NCBI RefSeq assembly: GCF_004300825.1
Contig: NZ_CP036250.1
Coordinates: 2,474,001-2,538,000, forward strand
Direction: 5' to 3'
Source: Egicoccus halophilus
GTDB taxonomy: Bacteria > Actinomycetota > Nitriliruptoria > Nitriliruptorales > Nitriliruptoraceae
Length of the DNA: 64,000 nucleotides
Positions 24,896-32,619 of the stretch are shown in pieces. The translations under genes were made by a program, and so were the position numbers. How positions within the stretch are numbered: position 1 is the first letter of the stretch; every line of letters starts with the position of its first letter. Below the pieces are notes generated by a model. The model was not told where the DNA came from. It saw nothing but the letters and a program-made list of their open reading frames with translations, and made no database searches.

Positions 24896-25287
24896 CCTGC
24901 GCCTCGCGGGGAACGCCCCGTCGCGACCCGGTCGACACCGACCGGTGGCGCCTGCGCCGGGCCACATCAGGACCGGCGAGCAGCAGACCGGGCGACCATG
25001 AGGACGGGTGGCCCTATGCGTGGCAAGCACACCACTGTTGACGGGCGTCCGTCGCGCGCCGACGCGGCCGTCTCGGACGCTGAGCGGCCCGCAATAGGGC
25101 CGTGCGAGAAGTAATACGCCACATTGCGTGCCCCGACAGCGGGTGCTTCCATGGGGTAGTCGGTTCTGCCCCGACGCCCCGCCAAAAGCGGGGGAATCTC
25201 CCGAAACCCTACGGGGCGCGCAGAGGCTGGGACGCGCAGAGGGGTCGCTGAGACGAGGCTACGGCCTCGGACCGGGGACCATCTGCG
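24896..25287. other. Left end of the mobile element, non-coding
   Basis: A 392-nt stretch without a convincing gene. It holds a short hairpin (CGGCCC / GGGCCG around 25085-25102) and two direct copies of CGCGCAGAGG (25217-25226 and 25233-25242) just before the HTH gene. It is less GC-extreme than the flanks (for example GAAGTAATACGCCACATTG near 25110). It probably contains the promoter and operator of the element's early operon. Confidence 0.5.
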
Positions 25288-25512
25288 ATGAGTCTGTTGT
25301 CCCTTTCCCCCGCCGTCCGCGCCCTCCACGGGGCCGGTATCTCCGCCGCCGACCTCGCCCGCGACCTGGGCATCAGTGAGCGGACGGTCCAGCACTGGCT
25401 TCGAGGCGACACGCGCCCCCGCCCGGCCCTCTGGGACGCCATCGCGCAGCGTGGCGGCCCTGCCCTGGCGAAGCGAGTTCGGCGGCTGGTGCCCGGAGAG
25501 GCGGTCCGATGA
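25288..25512 (+). CDS. Small helix-turn-helix DNA-binding protein
   Basis: A 74-residue protein with a Cro/C1-type helix-turn-helix in the middle (ISAADLARDLGISERTVQHW, then LRGDTRPRPALWDAI). It may repress the element's early genes or act as a recombination directionality factor, since it lies at the opposite end from the integrase and would be next to it in the circle. The stop overlaps the start of the next small gene (ATGA). No ligand domain is present. Confidence 0.75.
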   Translation: MSLLSLSPAVRALHGAGISAADLARDLGISERTVQHWLRGDTRPRPALWDAIAQRGGPALAKRVRRLVPGEAVR

Positions 25513-25658
25513 CGGCCGCCGAGTTCGCTGCCGCCGAGCGGGCCACCCAAGGGCTGCCCGAGAAGGTGTCCGACCCGGCCACCCTCGCCCGCCTCGCCGC
25601 GCTGTTCCTCGCTGCTGACGCGACTGGCTACTTCGTGGAGGCCCGACGTGCCGCGTGA
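25509..25658 (+). CDS. Small hypothetical protein, 49 residues
   Basis: A short frame that is tightly packed between its neighbours: its ATG overlaps the HTH stop (ATGA) and its last codons overlap the GTG of the next gene by 11 nt. The product is helical (AAEFAAAERATQGL, then LARLAALFLAADATGYFVEA) and acidic. No family is recognised. The packing is the main evidence that it is real. Confidence 0.6.
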   Translation: MTAAEFAAAERATQGLPEKVSDPATLARLAALFLAADATGYFVEARRAA

Positions 25659-26748
25659 CCGGATCGCCGAGGTCGGACGCGCCACGCGGTACCTGATCGC
25701 ACAGGCTGGGTCTGCACGGCTGACCGTCGCTGACCATCGGGCGCTGCTCGGCGTGCTCGCTACGACAGCCTCCTGGTCGCGCCTGGCCGACGACGTCTCC
25801 CTCAGTCAGGTCGTCGCCGCGTGCGGTGCCGACAGAAGCGACGTCCGGCGAAGCCTGCGCCGCCTCACGGAACTCGGCCTGATCGAGCACGTGCCAGGCG
25901 TGGCGGCCACCAAGGGGCAGAAGGGACGGCCGGGGCGGCTCGCCCTCCTCCCCGCGCCGCACAACTGGGTCGACCCGCTCGATCCGGGATGGGCAGGGCG
26001 GGGGTCCCCGGACCCCCGTACGGCGGACCAGGGGTCCCCGGACCCCCAGGGTGGGGGTGGGGGGACCCCCAGGGTGGGGGTCCCGGGACCCCCCACCGAG
26101 GAGTTTCCCGAGGAGTTCTCCGAGAAGACCCCCCCCGCGCCCGCGCCTGCGGACACACCCACGCCTGCGTGCGAGCAGGCAAAGGCAGGGGGGGCTGACC
26201 AGTCAGAACTCAGCAACCGCTGGGATGCGATCCGGCCGTCCGGCGCCCTCGGTCGCCGAATGACCGCCGCCCTCGAAACGGACGGCAAGGCTCGAAGTCA
26301 GATGACCGAAGCCCTCACCGCTGCAACCCGAGCGGGACTGCGGGACAGCGAACTTCGACGGCTCCACGACAAGCCGACCCCGCTCGACGCCGAAGGAGTC
26401 CGCTTCCCGATCGCCGCATTCGCCAAGCGCATCTCCGCAGCCGCCAGTCAGGCCGCCGCCAAAGCAGCCGAGCGTGCCGAGCGCCAGGCCCAAGTCGCGC
26501 ACCTGCAGTTCGTCGACCCACCGGCTCGGGAACTCAGCGACCAAACCCGGTCTCGCGTCGCCCTCAGCCAACGCCTGAGACGCGAACTCGGCCTCGTCAA
26601 CGCCGCCCACCTGGCCCACGCCCTCACCTGGATCGAGCGCAACTTCTCGCCTCCCAACCCCTTCGCCGAAGCCGAACTGATCCTCGACCAGGACCCCGAC
26701 CAGCTGCGACGGCAACTCGCCGACGCCGTCCCAGGAGCAGGCCGATGA
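25648..26748 (+). CDS. Winged-helix replication initiator-like protein
   Basis: A 366-residue protein. The N-terminal part (about 5-95) is a winged helix: VSLSQVVAACGADRSDVRRS and LTELGLIEHVPG. A Gly/Pro-rich linker (about 112-165) is encoded by G-tract palindromes. A C-terminal helical domain (about 185-365) contains basic Ala-rich helices. The position as the largest early gene, after an HTH gene, suits a plasmid/element replication initiator, and such proteins often carry the origin inside their gene. No primase or rolling-circle motif is visible, so the role is inferred. Confidence 0.5.
   Translation: MPRDRIAEVGRATRYLIAQAGSARLTVADHRALLGVLATTASWSRLADDVSLSQVVAACGADRSDVRRSLRRLTELGLIEHVPGVAATKGQKGRPGRLALLPAPHNWVDPLDPGWAGRGSPDPRTADQGSPDPQGGGGGTPRVGVPGPPTEEFPEEFSEKTPPAPAPADTPTPACEQAKAGGADQSELSNRWDAIRPSGALGRRMTAALETDGKARSQMTEALTAATRAGLRDSELRRLHDKPTPLDAEGVRFPIAAFAKRISAAASQAAAKAAERAERQAQVAHLQFVDPPARELSDQTRSRVALSQRLRRELGLVNAAHLAHALTWIERNFSPPNPFAEAELILDQDPDQLRRQLADAVPGAGR
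26001..26096 (+). repeat. G-tract palindromes inside the replication-like gene
   Basis: Two copies of GGGGTCCCCGGACCCC (26001-26016 and 26031-26046) are followed by related runs of GGGGGG, ACCCCC and GTCCCGGGACCCCC up to 26096. Each copy can form a 7-bp stem with a 2-nt loop, and the runs could also form G-quadruplexes. They encode a Gly/Ser/Pro/Asp linker. An origin or iteron role is possible because they lie in the likely initiator gene. Confidence 0.7.
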
Positions 26749-26990
26749 CCACACCGCCCCTCCCCGACCTGCTGGAAATGCCAGCGGGCGAAGCCAGCGA
26801 CACCTTCGGCCCCTCCGACGCCGACGGCCGTCACGGCGACCGGCTCACCATCGCCCGCAAGCTCGCCCCCTTCGGCGGCTGCACCTGCACACCCGACGTC
26901 GACATCGCCTTCGTGCACGGCACCTGGGTCGTCAGCTACGGACACGAGCACCGCTGCCGCCGGCTCGCCAGCCTCCAACAGAGGAACTGA
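26745..26990 (+). CDS. Small Cys/His-containing hypothetical protein
   Basis: An 81-residue protein whose ATG overlaps the previous stop (ATGA). The C-terminal half has GGCTCTPDVDIAFVHGTWVV and then a SYGHEHRCRRL block, giving three cysteines and several histidines that could bind a metal. No known family is recognised. Its place in the packed early operon of the mobile element supports expression. Confidence 0.6.
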   Translation: MTTPPLPDLLEMPAGEASDTFGPSDADGRHGDRLTIARKLAPFGGCTCTPDVDIAFVHGTWVVSYGHEHRCRRLASLQQRN

Positions 26991-26993
26991 GCG

Positions 26994-27377
26994 ATGGCCA
27001 GCGGAAGCGAAACAGAGAGCGCCACAAAATCGCGCGTGCACGAGAACGCGGCGTACGAGCCGTCGGAGTCGGCCGCTGCGGCGACGTCGCGGCGGATGGC
27101 CCGGCAGCTGGTCCGGTCACGGGAACGTGGCTGCGCGTGCCCGCTCGACCTGACGTTTCGGGGCAGCGGACCTCGCTGGCGTCACCAGCCCGGCTGCCCG
27201 GCCGTGAAGTCGAAGCGCCGCCGCCGTGGTGTGCGGCCTCGAGTCGAAGGCCCCCACGTGTCGGAACGGCCCACCACCAGCCGGTGTGGCGCGGCGACCC
27301 GCGACGGGCGCCCGTGCCGCCAGAAGGTCGGCCCTGAGGCGCCCTGCAAGTACCACGGCCAGGGAGGGACAGCGTGA
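26994..27377 (+). CDS. Small protein with C-terminal Cys/His knuckle
   Basis: A 127-residue, basic protein. The last 32 residues have the phage/plasmid-type motif RCGAATRDGRPCRQKV, then APCKYHGQGG: three cysteines plus histidine, a small zinc knuckle common in actinophage and integrated-element proteins. A second CxC...C group occurs at CACPLDLTF and PGCPAVK. Function is unknown, possibly nucleic-acid binding. It is 3 nt after the preceding gene, and its stop overlaps the next start (GTGA). Confidence 0.6.
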   Translation: MASGSETESATKSRVHENAAYEPSESAAAATSRRMARQLVRSRERGCACPLDLTFRGSGPRWRHQPGCPAVKSKRRRRGVRPRVEGPHVSERPTTSRCGAATRDGRPCRQKVGPEAPCKYHGQGGTA

Positions 27378-27496
27378 GCCGCCTGACCTGCGCCTACTGC
27401 CAGTTCCCCGTCGACCTGAAGGCAGAACCGCCCCCTTGCACCGGCTGCGGCCGGACCCAACCGAGACCACGTAAGGAGACCCATCGTGAACACTGA
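27374..27496 (+). CDS. 40-residue zinc-ribbon miniprotein
   Basis: A short frame beginning with a GTG that overlaps the previous stop (GTGA) and overlapping the next start. The product has a classic CxxC...CxxC layout: TCAYCQFP then CTGCGR, separated by 12 residues. That fits a treble-clef or zinc-ribbon minidomain. Coupled translation on both sides and the motif make it plausible despite its size. No function is assigned. Confidence 0.6.
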   Translation: MSRLTCAYCQFPVDLKAEPPPCTGCGRTQPRPRKETHREH

Positions 27497-28232
27497 CACC
27501 CTCGTCCCGCACGACGCCGAGGCCGCACTGAAGGCCGAGCAGGACCGCTTCGACCGGATGTTCGACGACATCGACAGCAAGGTCGGCCAGGCCCTCGGCG
27601 CCTTCGAGACCGGCTCGCTGGCCGGCATGCCGCAGCCGGTGCAGGAGGCGTGGCGGGCAATGACCGGCGCGCTCAACGCCGCGCAGCTGAAGGCCAACGG
27701 CGCGCACAGCCGAATCCGCGACACGGCCAGCAACGATGCGCTGCCGAAGGAGCACCGCGAGCGGGTGGTCCGGGAAACCCGCGACCAGGGCGAGTCGGAG
27801 GTCAACGACGCCATCGAGCGGGCACGCACCCATCTGGCCGTCTTGGAGGCCAACCTCCGTGCCGCTGCCGTCGGCAGCCCGGACGCCAACCCGACGTCCC
27901 GGCAGCTGGCCCGCGACGAAATCCGGCTGACCCTCGACCAGCTCGACCCGACGCAGGTACCTGCCGCCGCAGTCGATCTCGCCGGCCGTAACGGCGACCT
28001 GGCGAGCGAGCTGCTCGGCCGCTGGGGCCGCGCCTACCTTCAGTCGCGCGGCTTCGACAACGTCCGCGACTTCGCCGACATCGAGACGGCTGCCATCGCC
28101 GGTCTGGCCACGCACGGCCAGGGGTCTCAGCGTCAGGCGGCCAGCGCCTGGGTCGGCCTCCGCCGTCACAAGATCGCCGGCCAGATCGACGCCCGCCTGG
28201 TGGCCTCGCGCTACCGGCTCGGTCTGAGCTAG
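27486..28232 (+). CDS. Helical hypothetical protein of the mobile element
   Basis: A 248-residue soluble protein, strongly alpha-helical and Ala-rich. Probable coiled-coil segments lie at about 10-35 (AALKAEQDRFDRMFDDIDSK) and 95-130. I recognise no family. GTG 27486 has GGAG upstream (AAGGAGACCCATC). It is the last gene of the rightward early operon: a strong hairpin terminator follows 50 nt after the stop. Confidence 0.6.
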   Translation: MNTDTLVPHDAEAALKAEQDRFDRMFDDIDSKVGQALGAFETGSLAGMPQPVQEAWRAMTGALNAAQLKANGAHSRIRDTASNDALPKEHRERVVRETRDQGESEVNDAIERARTHLAVLEANLRAAAVGSPDANPTSRQLARDEIRLTLDQLDPTQVPAAAVDLAGRNGDLASELLGRWGRAYLQSRGFDNVRDFADIETAAIAGLATHGQGSQRQAASAWVGLRRHKIAGQIDARLVASRYRLGLS

Positions 28233-28283
28233 CCGCAACTGACCTGCCGTCACCGCCTCGTCCTTCGGGCGGCTGACGGCGGC

Positions 28284-28320
28284 ACGCGCCCCGGCCCCTC
28301 CTGCTCCGGCCGGGGCGCGT
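28284..28320 (+). terminator. Hairpin terminator after the element's early operon
   Basis: A perfect 13-bp stem (28284-28296 with 28308-28320, GC-rich core GCGCCCCGGCC) and an 11-nt loop lie 51 nt after the previous stop codon. There is no U-run, as is usual for actinobacterial terminators. Confidence 0.7.
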
Positions 28321-28348
28321 CGCTGTCCTCGGCGGCTAGGGTTCGCGC

Positions 28349-28993
28349 ATGGCGACGCGACCTCATGACGATGGCTTAGGACGGATGTACGACCAAGTCC
28401 GTCTTTGGCCTGCCGACCTACGCGAGATCGAGTCGATATTGCAGTCGGCCAAATCGGACCGTGGGAAGCTGACGATCAAGACTGACAAGTTTGAAGGTGA
28501 CACTATTGATGAAATTGTCGATGCGGAAACGCGCTTCAAGGTCAAGTCGATCACGTTCTCACTTAGCGATAGACTCGAAAATGTATACCTCAGAGTGACG
28601 GGATTCGGCGGCCGGCTGAGCGTCACAGGCGGCAACAATGATGCTTTCGGCGCCGCCGCGTTCCGCATCCAGACCATAATGCAATCAAGCCAGCGGCCTG
28701 AGTGGGTGCGATCTCTGCTGAACCCTTACTTTCTTGGTTCGCTAGCTGCTCTCATAGCGCTTGCTGCGCAGGATTGGGGTGGCGCGGGCTTCTTCCCCAT
28801 CTTCGGTGTTACCTTCACAATCTTGATTTCGGTCTTCAATTACTTCACTTTGCGCGGATCTGCTGTGTACATGCAGGAGCGGCCGACGCGTCCTTCCTTC
28901 TGGAGAAGAAACAGCGACCGAATAGTCGTCGGCGCCATCATTGCAGTCGTTAGTTCACTGCTGACATTGCTCGTCAGCGGACTGACGACTTAA
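28349..28993 (+). CDS. Cargo membrane protein with cytosolic N-terminal domain
   Basis: A 214-residue protein of lower GC and different codon use (ATA, AAT, TTG, AGA) than its neighbours, so it was probably acquired separately. Residues 1-115 form a soluble alpha/beta domain beginning with a helix (PADLREIESILQSAK) and followed by strands. Three hydrophobic segments follow at about 127-144, 147-168 and 191-211. A sensor-plus-membrane layout is seen in some anti-phage effectors, but there is no family match I can name. It stands alone after a terminator. Confidence 0.65.
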   Translation: MATRPHDDGLGRMYDQVRLWPADLREIESILQSAKSDRGKLTIKTDKFEGDTIDEIVDAETRFKVKSITFSLSDRLENVYLRVTGFGGRLSVTGGNNDAFGAAAFRIQTIMQSSQRPEWVRSLLNPYFLGSLAALIALAAQDWGGAGFFPIFGVTFTILISVFNYFTLRGSAVYMQERPTRPSFWRRNSDRIVVGAIIAVVSSLLTLLVSGLTT

Positions 28994-29051
28994 GGGGTTG
29001 CTTTCCCTTGCGCTCGACCCCCCGGCCGGGGCGTACATAGCTGAGCGCCCG

Positions 29052-29088
29052 CTCCGACTCAAGGGAGGGCTATCCCGTTAAGTCGGAG
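29052..29088. other. Hairpin in the gap before the second cargo gene
   Basis: The 250-nt gap 28994-29243 holds an 8-bp stem CTCCGACT (29052-29059) with AGTCGGAG (29081-29088), with an inner GGGA/TCCC pair. It could terminate the upstream cargo gene or act in the leader of the next. A ribosome site GAGGAG (29228-29233) precedes the next gene. Confidence 0.5.
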
Positions 29089-29243
29089 ACATATGTCCGG
29101 GCGGGGCGGCCGCGCCGCCGGCCCGCCGGGCGCCGTCAGCGCGCCCGTCGGTGGTGTGTACGCCGCCCGAAGGCACCCCTGCAGCGACGTGGCACACCGC
29201 ACGCGCTATCGTGCTCCTCGGGCAGGCGAGGAGCGTGGGGGCC

Positions 29244-30305
29244 GTGCAGGTACGTGAAGAGAAGCAACGGAATGAGGTCGCCGAGCCGGTGACGGCTCTC
29301 ACAGCAGTGGCCCGACCGATCATCGCCTCCGTACTGCACTCGATCTCGGCTGAGCGCCTTCAAGGTGTCGAATCGCGGGAGGACATCCCACTCCGAATGC
29401 TAGGAGTTCTCCGTAACGAAGGTGACGGGGATGTCGGGGTAGCTTTCGAGTACGCCGTACACGATGCCATGGCGAACGGCAACGAGGCGATCCTCGACCG
29501 GGTGAGTGACGCGCTTTCCTTGTGTCGAATCAAGACTGACCGGCCGTCATCGATTTTCTTCGCGATGGAGAAGGCAGGATCGCAACGGCTCATCAACACG
29601 CAGCTCGATCTCATCACGGATGACTCGCGCGTCCTTTCGGGGAATCGGGGTCAGCCGGTCAAGCTGAAGAACTATCTAAACCAACTGGCTGCAGCCTTCA
29701 GACGGCCGAGCACACGCCCAAATCTGCCGCAGAGCATCCGCGGGCTGTGGAAAGCGGACCTTTTCCTAGGCGCACCCGAGCGTGAGCATTGGGTTGGCAC
29801 CAGCGTCCGGATCAACCCACGCAAGCTGGAAGGGGCCCACGGACTGCGGGTAGCGATCGTTCCGGCCCAGTACGGCAGGTCTGACGCACTCAGGAAGGAT
29901 GAATCACGAAATTTGATCGTCTGCCCGGTGCCGTATGACCCGACGTTCATGTTGATCTTTTGGGAAGGCTGGAGGATCGTACAGTCCCTCATGGAGTCCG
30001 ACTTTCGACTACCAGCGGACCGAGATCTCCCTGCCCCCGAGCATCGTCAAGTCGCACAGATCTTTGCTGAGCGGCGGGACCTCAGCGTAAAGGACGCTAT
30101 CGAGTCAACCGCCAAGTTCGCTCAACCGCACCTCCTCGAAACCGACGCGCGCGATCTCTCCGCGCTGCCCTACTCGGCCGAGGCCCCGGCGGGGACCGGA
30201 ACGCTGGTCGCACCGATCGCGTACGGCTTCGAGGGTGACACAGCGACGCCCCCGCCAGCGTCGGTGGGAGTGCCCGCATCACGGCCGGTCAGACCTTCGG
30301 GATGA
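29244..30305 (+). CDS. Cargo protein of unknown function, possible PD-(D/E)xK-like nuclease
   Basis: A 353-residue soluble protein of lower GC than the chromosome. The frame is open from ATG 29151, but GTG 29244 with GAGGAG 10 nt upstream fits better. Possible nuclease-fold landmarks are FEYAVHDAM (early Glu), GLWKADLFLG (Asp) and HWVGTSVRIN (a T-x-R where many enzymes have E-x-K). The expected lysine is not there, so catalysis is uncertain. A low-complexity Pro-rich tail follows residue 310. Its position beside a lone membrane protein within a mobile element makes a defence role conceivable but unproven. Confidence 0.55.
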   Translation: MQVREEKQRNEVAEPVTALTAVARPIIASVLHSISAERLQGVESREDIPLRMLGVLRNEGDGDVGVAFEYAVHDAMANGNEAILDRVSDALSLCRIKTDRPSSIFFAMEKAGSQRLINTQLDLITDDSRVLSGNRGQPVKLKNYLNQLAAAFRRPSTRPNLPQSIRGLWKADLFLGAPEREHWVGTSVRINPRKLEGAHGLRVAIVPAQYGRSDALRKDESRNLIVCPVPYDPTFMLIFWEGWRIVQSLMESDFRLPADRDLPAPEHRQVAQIFAERRDLSVKDAIESTAKFAQPHLLETDARDLSALPYSAEAPAGTGTLVAPIAYGFEGDTATPPPASVGVPASRPVRPSG

Positions 30306-30510
30306 AGTGCGACCAGCCAAGCGCCTCGAACTTCGCCGCGACCCTCTTCCGCTGAGCCGCCGTGGTGGCTTCCCGGTAGTCCCGGATCAGGTGCCCCTTC
30401 AGCCGGCCGTCGTGGCCAGGGCGGAAGCGTCCCCCCTTCGTCTGCTCGCCGCAGCTGCACTCGCAGTCGCGCGGGGTCCGGGCCGTCTTCTTTTCGGTCT
30501 TCTCAGTCAC
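30289..30510 (-). CDS. Small Cys-containing phage/plasmid-type protein
   Basis: A 73-residue basic protein with the motif CECSCGEQTKGGRFRPGHDG, a pattern I associate with small proteins of actinophages and integrative elements, followed by a helical part (YREATTAAQRKRVAAKFEAL). Function is unknown. GTG 30510 has AAAGG upstream. It is convergent with the preceding cargo gene and overlaps its end by 17 nt. Confidence 0.65.
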   Translation of the reverse strand: MTEKTEKKTARTPRDCECSCGEQTKGGRFRPGHDGRLKGHLIRDYREATTAAQRKRVAAKFEALGWSHFIPKV

Positions 30511-30646
30511 CGGGGTGCCTTTCGTCGTATATCCCCTTACGTCGGACGAAAACACGCCGACTGATCGCGACACAAGGCTGCGCGCGTCGGACGGATGTCG
30601 GCTGGCGTCGCACACAAGACGTCTGTGTCGAGTCGAGGTTCCGCAG

Positions 30647-30934
30647 TTGAGCGCGTCCGAGATCGCGAAGGGAGTTGCTGAGATTTTCAGCATCTTGGTC
30701 GCGGTTGCAGCGGCAATAACCTTCTTAGACAGCCTTTCCGGTTGGCCGCAAGTCGTATGCCTTCTGGCCCTTCTCCACTTCGGGGGGACATTCGTCCTCC
30801 CGAGATGTGTCCAGTGCGGATCCACCACCATCTCCGGTGGAGGACTTATCGACCAAGGCGTGAAGTTCTGCAGCCTTTGGTGCGCCGACCAGCATCGCAA
30901 GCGTTTTTCGCCCCATATCGGAACAGACCGCTGA
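30647..30934 (+). CDS. Small membrane protein with C-terminal zinc-binding motif
   Basis: About 95 residues from TTG 30647. The true start is uncertain, since the frame is open from 30515. Two hydrophobic stretches occur (IFSILVAVAAAITFL and VVCLLALLHFGGTFVL). A Cys cluster CVQCGS, then CSLWCADQH follows, a probable zinc knuckle. GC is lower than the chromosome. No family is recognised. It ends 46 nt before the repaired end of the integrase gene (convergent). Confidence 0.5.
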   Translation: MSASEIAKGVAEIFSILVAVAAAITFLDSLSGWPQVVCLLALLHFGGTFVLPRCVQCGSTTISGGGLIDQGVKFCSLWCADQHRKRFSPHIGTDR

Positions 30935-30980
30935 TGTGCGATGCCGACGCCAGGGGACCCTTACGCCCGCCGCACACCAG

Positions 30981-32556
30981 TCAGACACGCCAGGTGACCG
31001 CGATCCGTTGCGCTTCCACGGCTGGCCCTTCTTCTCGGCCTTCCGGATCGTGATCTGCTCGCACATCGCAACCACGACCGCACGACGCCAAGCGACCCGG
31101 GCACGCTGCCGTTTCGCCGCCTGCTCGTCGTCCAGGCCGTCCGGGTCCGGACCGATGCCGCCCTCGTTCCAGGCCCGGCGCAGCCCCTCCGCGTCCGACG
31201 GCAGCCCGACCAGCGCCGACGTGTGGTCGTCCGCTGACAGTTCCCGCCTGGCCTCGGCGATCCGCCCGTCCAACTTGGCCTTCGCCGCCAGGAAGGCTGC
31301 CTTCCCGATAGCGCGCTCGACGTAGTGGTCGTTAGTCAGCTCGACCAGCGCCGCCTCGTCCGCCACCAGCCGGTCTGCCAGCCGCTGTTTCCACTCCGAG
31401 TAGCGGACGCCGCCGCCATCGCCGCCGTCAGCCCGTCCCCCTCTAGCACCGACAAAAGGCGGTCTCGGATTTCGTCGTCCGTCTGCGGGCCGACGATCGA
31501 CACGCCGCCGCAGCCGCGCCAGTTCTCCCGCACCGTCTGGTCCCCCTCAGGCGGGCACCGGTAGATCGGCACACGGCGGGCGTTGTAGCTGCCGACCAGG
31601 CGAGCACCACAGATGCCGCATACCGCGATGCCGGTCAGGAGACGGCTGCGCGCGGGACGACTCCGCTTCGCCGGGGCGAACCTTACCTTCAGCTGCTCGT
31701 GGGCGGCACGGTCGAGGATTGGCTCCCACGGCGCGTCACCGATCACTTCGCCCTTGTAAACCAATTGCCCGGACAGGCGCGGATTCGTGATCGTCCGTTT
31801 CAGACCGTCGGTGGACCAGCGGCTGCCCGACGTCGTCCGGAAGCCCTGCTCGTTGAGCCAGCGGGACGTCGCGAACAGGGAACTGCCGGCCAGGAGCAGA
31901 CGGGCGGCTTCACGGATCGCGGCGGCCTCCTCCGGGACGACGTCGAAGGCGCGGCAGCCTCCACCAGCGCACCCGCAGGGCTCGTGTGTCGCCGAGCGGC
32001 GCGGACCGTGCACCCGCGCGTCCGGCTTCGTGCAGTCGGGGCCTGGGCAGCACAGGCCGGTGTGGTAACCGAACAATCGCGAACCGCCCGTGTACTTCCC
32101 GGCCTTCGTCAGCTCCAGCATCTTCCGCGACACACGCTCCGCGTGCCGCTCCGACTCGTGGCGAGCGACGCTTCCCAACATGCGCGCTAGGAGGCGCCCT
32201 GCAGACGTCGAGAGGTCGAGGTCTCCTGCGGTTACCGTGCGAACGGCCGCACCTGACGCTTCGATCGCCTCGATGAAGTCCTCGAGTTCCCTTGGCTGGC
32301 GGTGCAAACGGTCGGCATGCCACGCGACTACGGCCTGGATACGCCCGCGAGCCAGGTCATCCATCATCCGCTGGTATTGCTCCCGAGGCTTCTTTCCCGA
32401 CGCCGACGTGTCATTCTCGACGTAGACCTCGCCGACCTCCCAGCCCTCCCGCTGGACCAGACGTGCGCAGTCCTCCCGCTGCCGTTCGACGCCGAGCTGG
32501 GTGCCGTCTCGGTCCTGGCTGATCCGGACGTAGATTCCTGCTCTGATGCTGGCCAC
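30981..32556 (-). pseudogene. Large serine integrase, broken by two single-base deletions
   Basis: The resolvase domain starts with AGIYVRISQDRDG (catalytic serine S13), followed by the recombinase domain and a CGICGARLVG...YRCP zinc ribbon. The original frame runs from GTG 32556 (AGGAGG upstream) to about 31415. The coiled coil and C-terminus (RYSEWKQRLADRL... AVVVAMCEQITIRKAEKKG) lie one frame over, and the end (RIAVTWRV, stop 30981-30983) in the third frame. Restoring one base in the GCC run (31407-31418) and one in the CCC run (31025-31029) gives exactly 526 codons (525 aa), a normal size. A Cys-rich insert (CCPGPDC... CGCAGGGC) lies before the recombinase domain. Confidence 0.85.
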
Positions 32557-32571
32557 GGGCGCCTCCTGCGA

Positions 32572-32578
32572 TCGGTAG
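32572..32578 (+). repeat. Candidate attR core TCGGTAG
   Basis: Second copy of the 7-mer at 24889-24895, 16 nt upstream of the integrase start codon, where attP normally lies. Joining the flanks at this 7-mer would give TAGTGT as a -10 box ahead of tusA, so insertion may have altered that promoter. Confidence 0.4.
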
Positions 32579-32619
32579 TGTGCCACAGTCGATCACGGGT
32601 GACCGCAGGAGACGACGCC

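Larger units (their letters stand above)
24889..32578. mobile_element. Integrated element with serine integrase (about 7.7 kb)
   Basis: A block of accessory genes splits two housekeeping genes (the Usp-like gene and tusA). It has a small HTH protein at one end and a large serine integrase at the other, which would be adjacent in the circular form. A candidate 7-bp direct repeat TCGGTAG marks both ends. The inner genes are mostly short, of unknown function, and partly of lower GC. I see no conjugation ATPase, relaxase, capsid or terminase, so it looks like an integrative plasmid-like or mobilisable element rather than a complete prophage or ICE. Confidence 0.75.

Noticed and set aside
30725-31366. 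Independent 213-residue minus-strand gene
   Set aside because: Its first half is the integrase coiled coil after the first frameshift. The tail past 30981 is antisense to a better-supported small membrane protein gene.
30981-32556. Programmed -1 frameshifting in the integrase
   Set aside because: Two separate shifts would be needed, at runs with no slippery heptamer; mutation or sequencing error is simpler.
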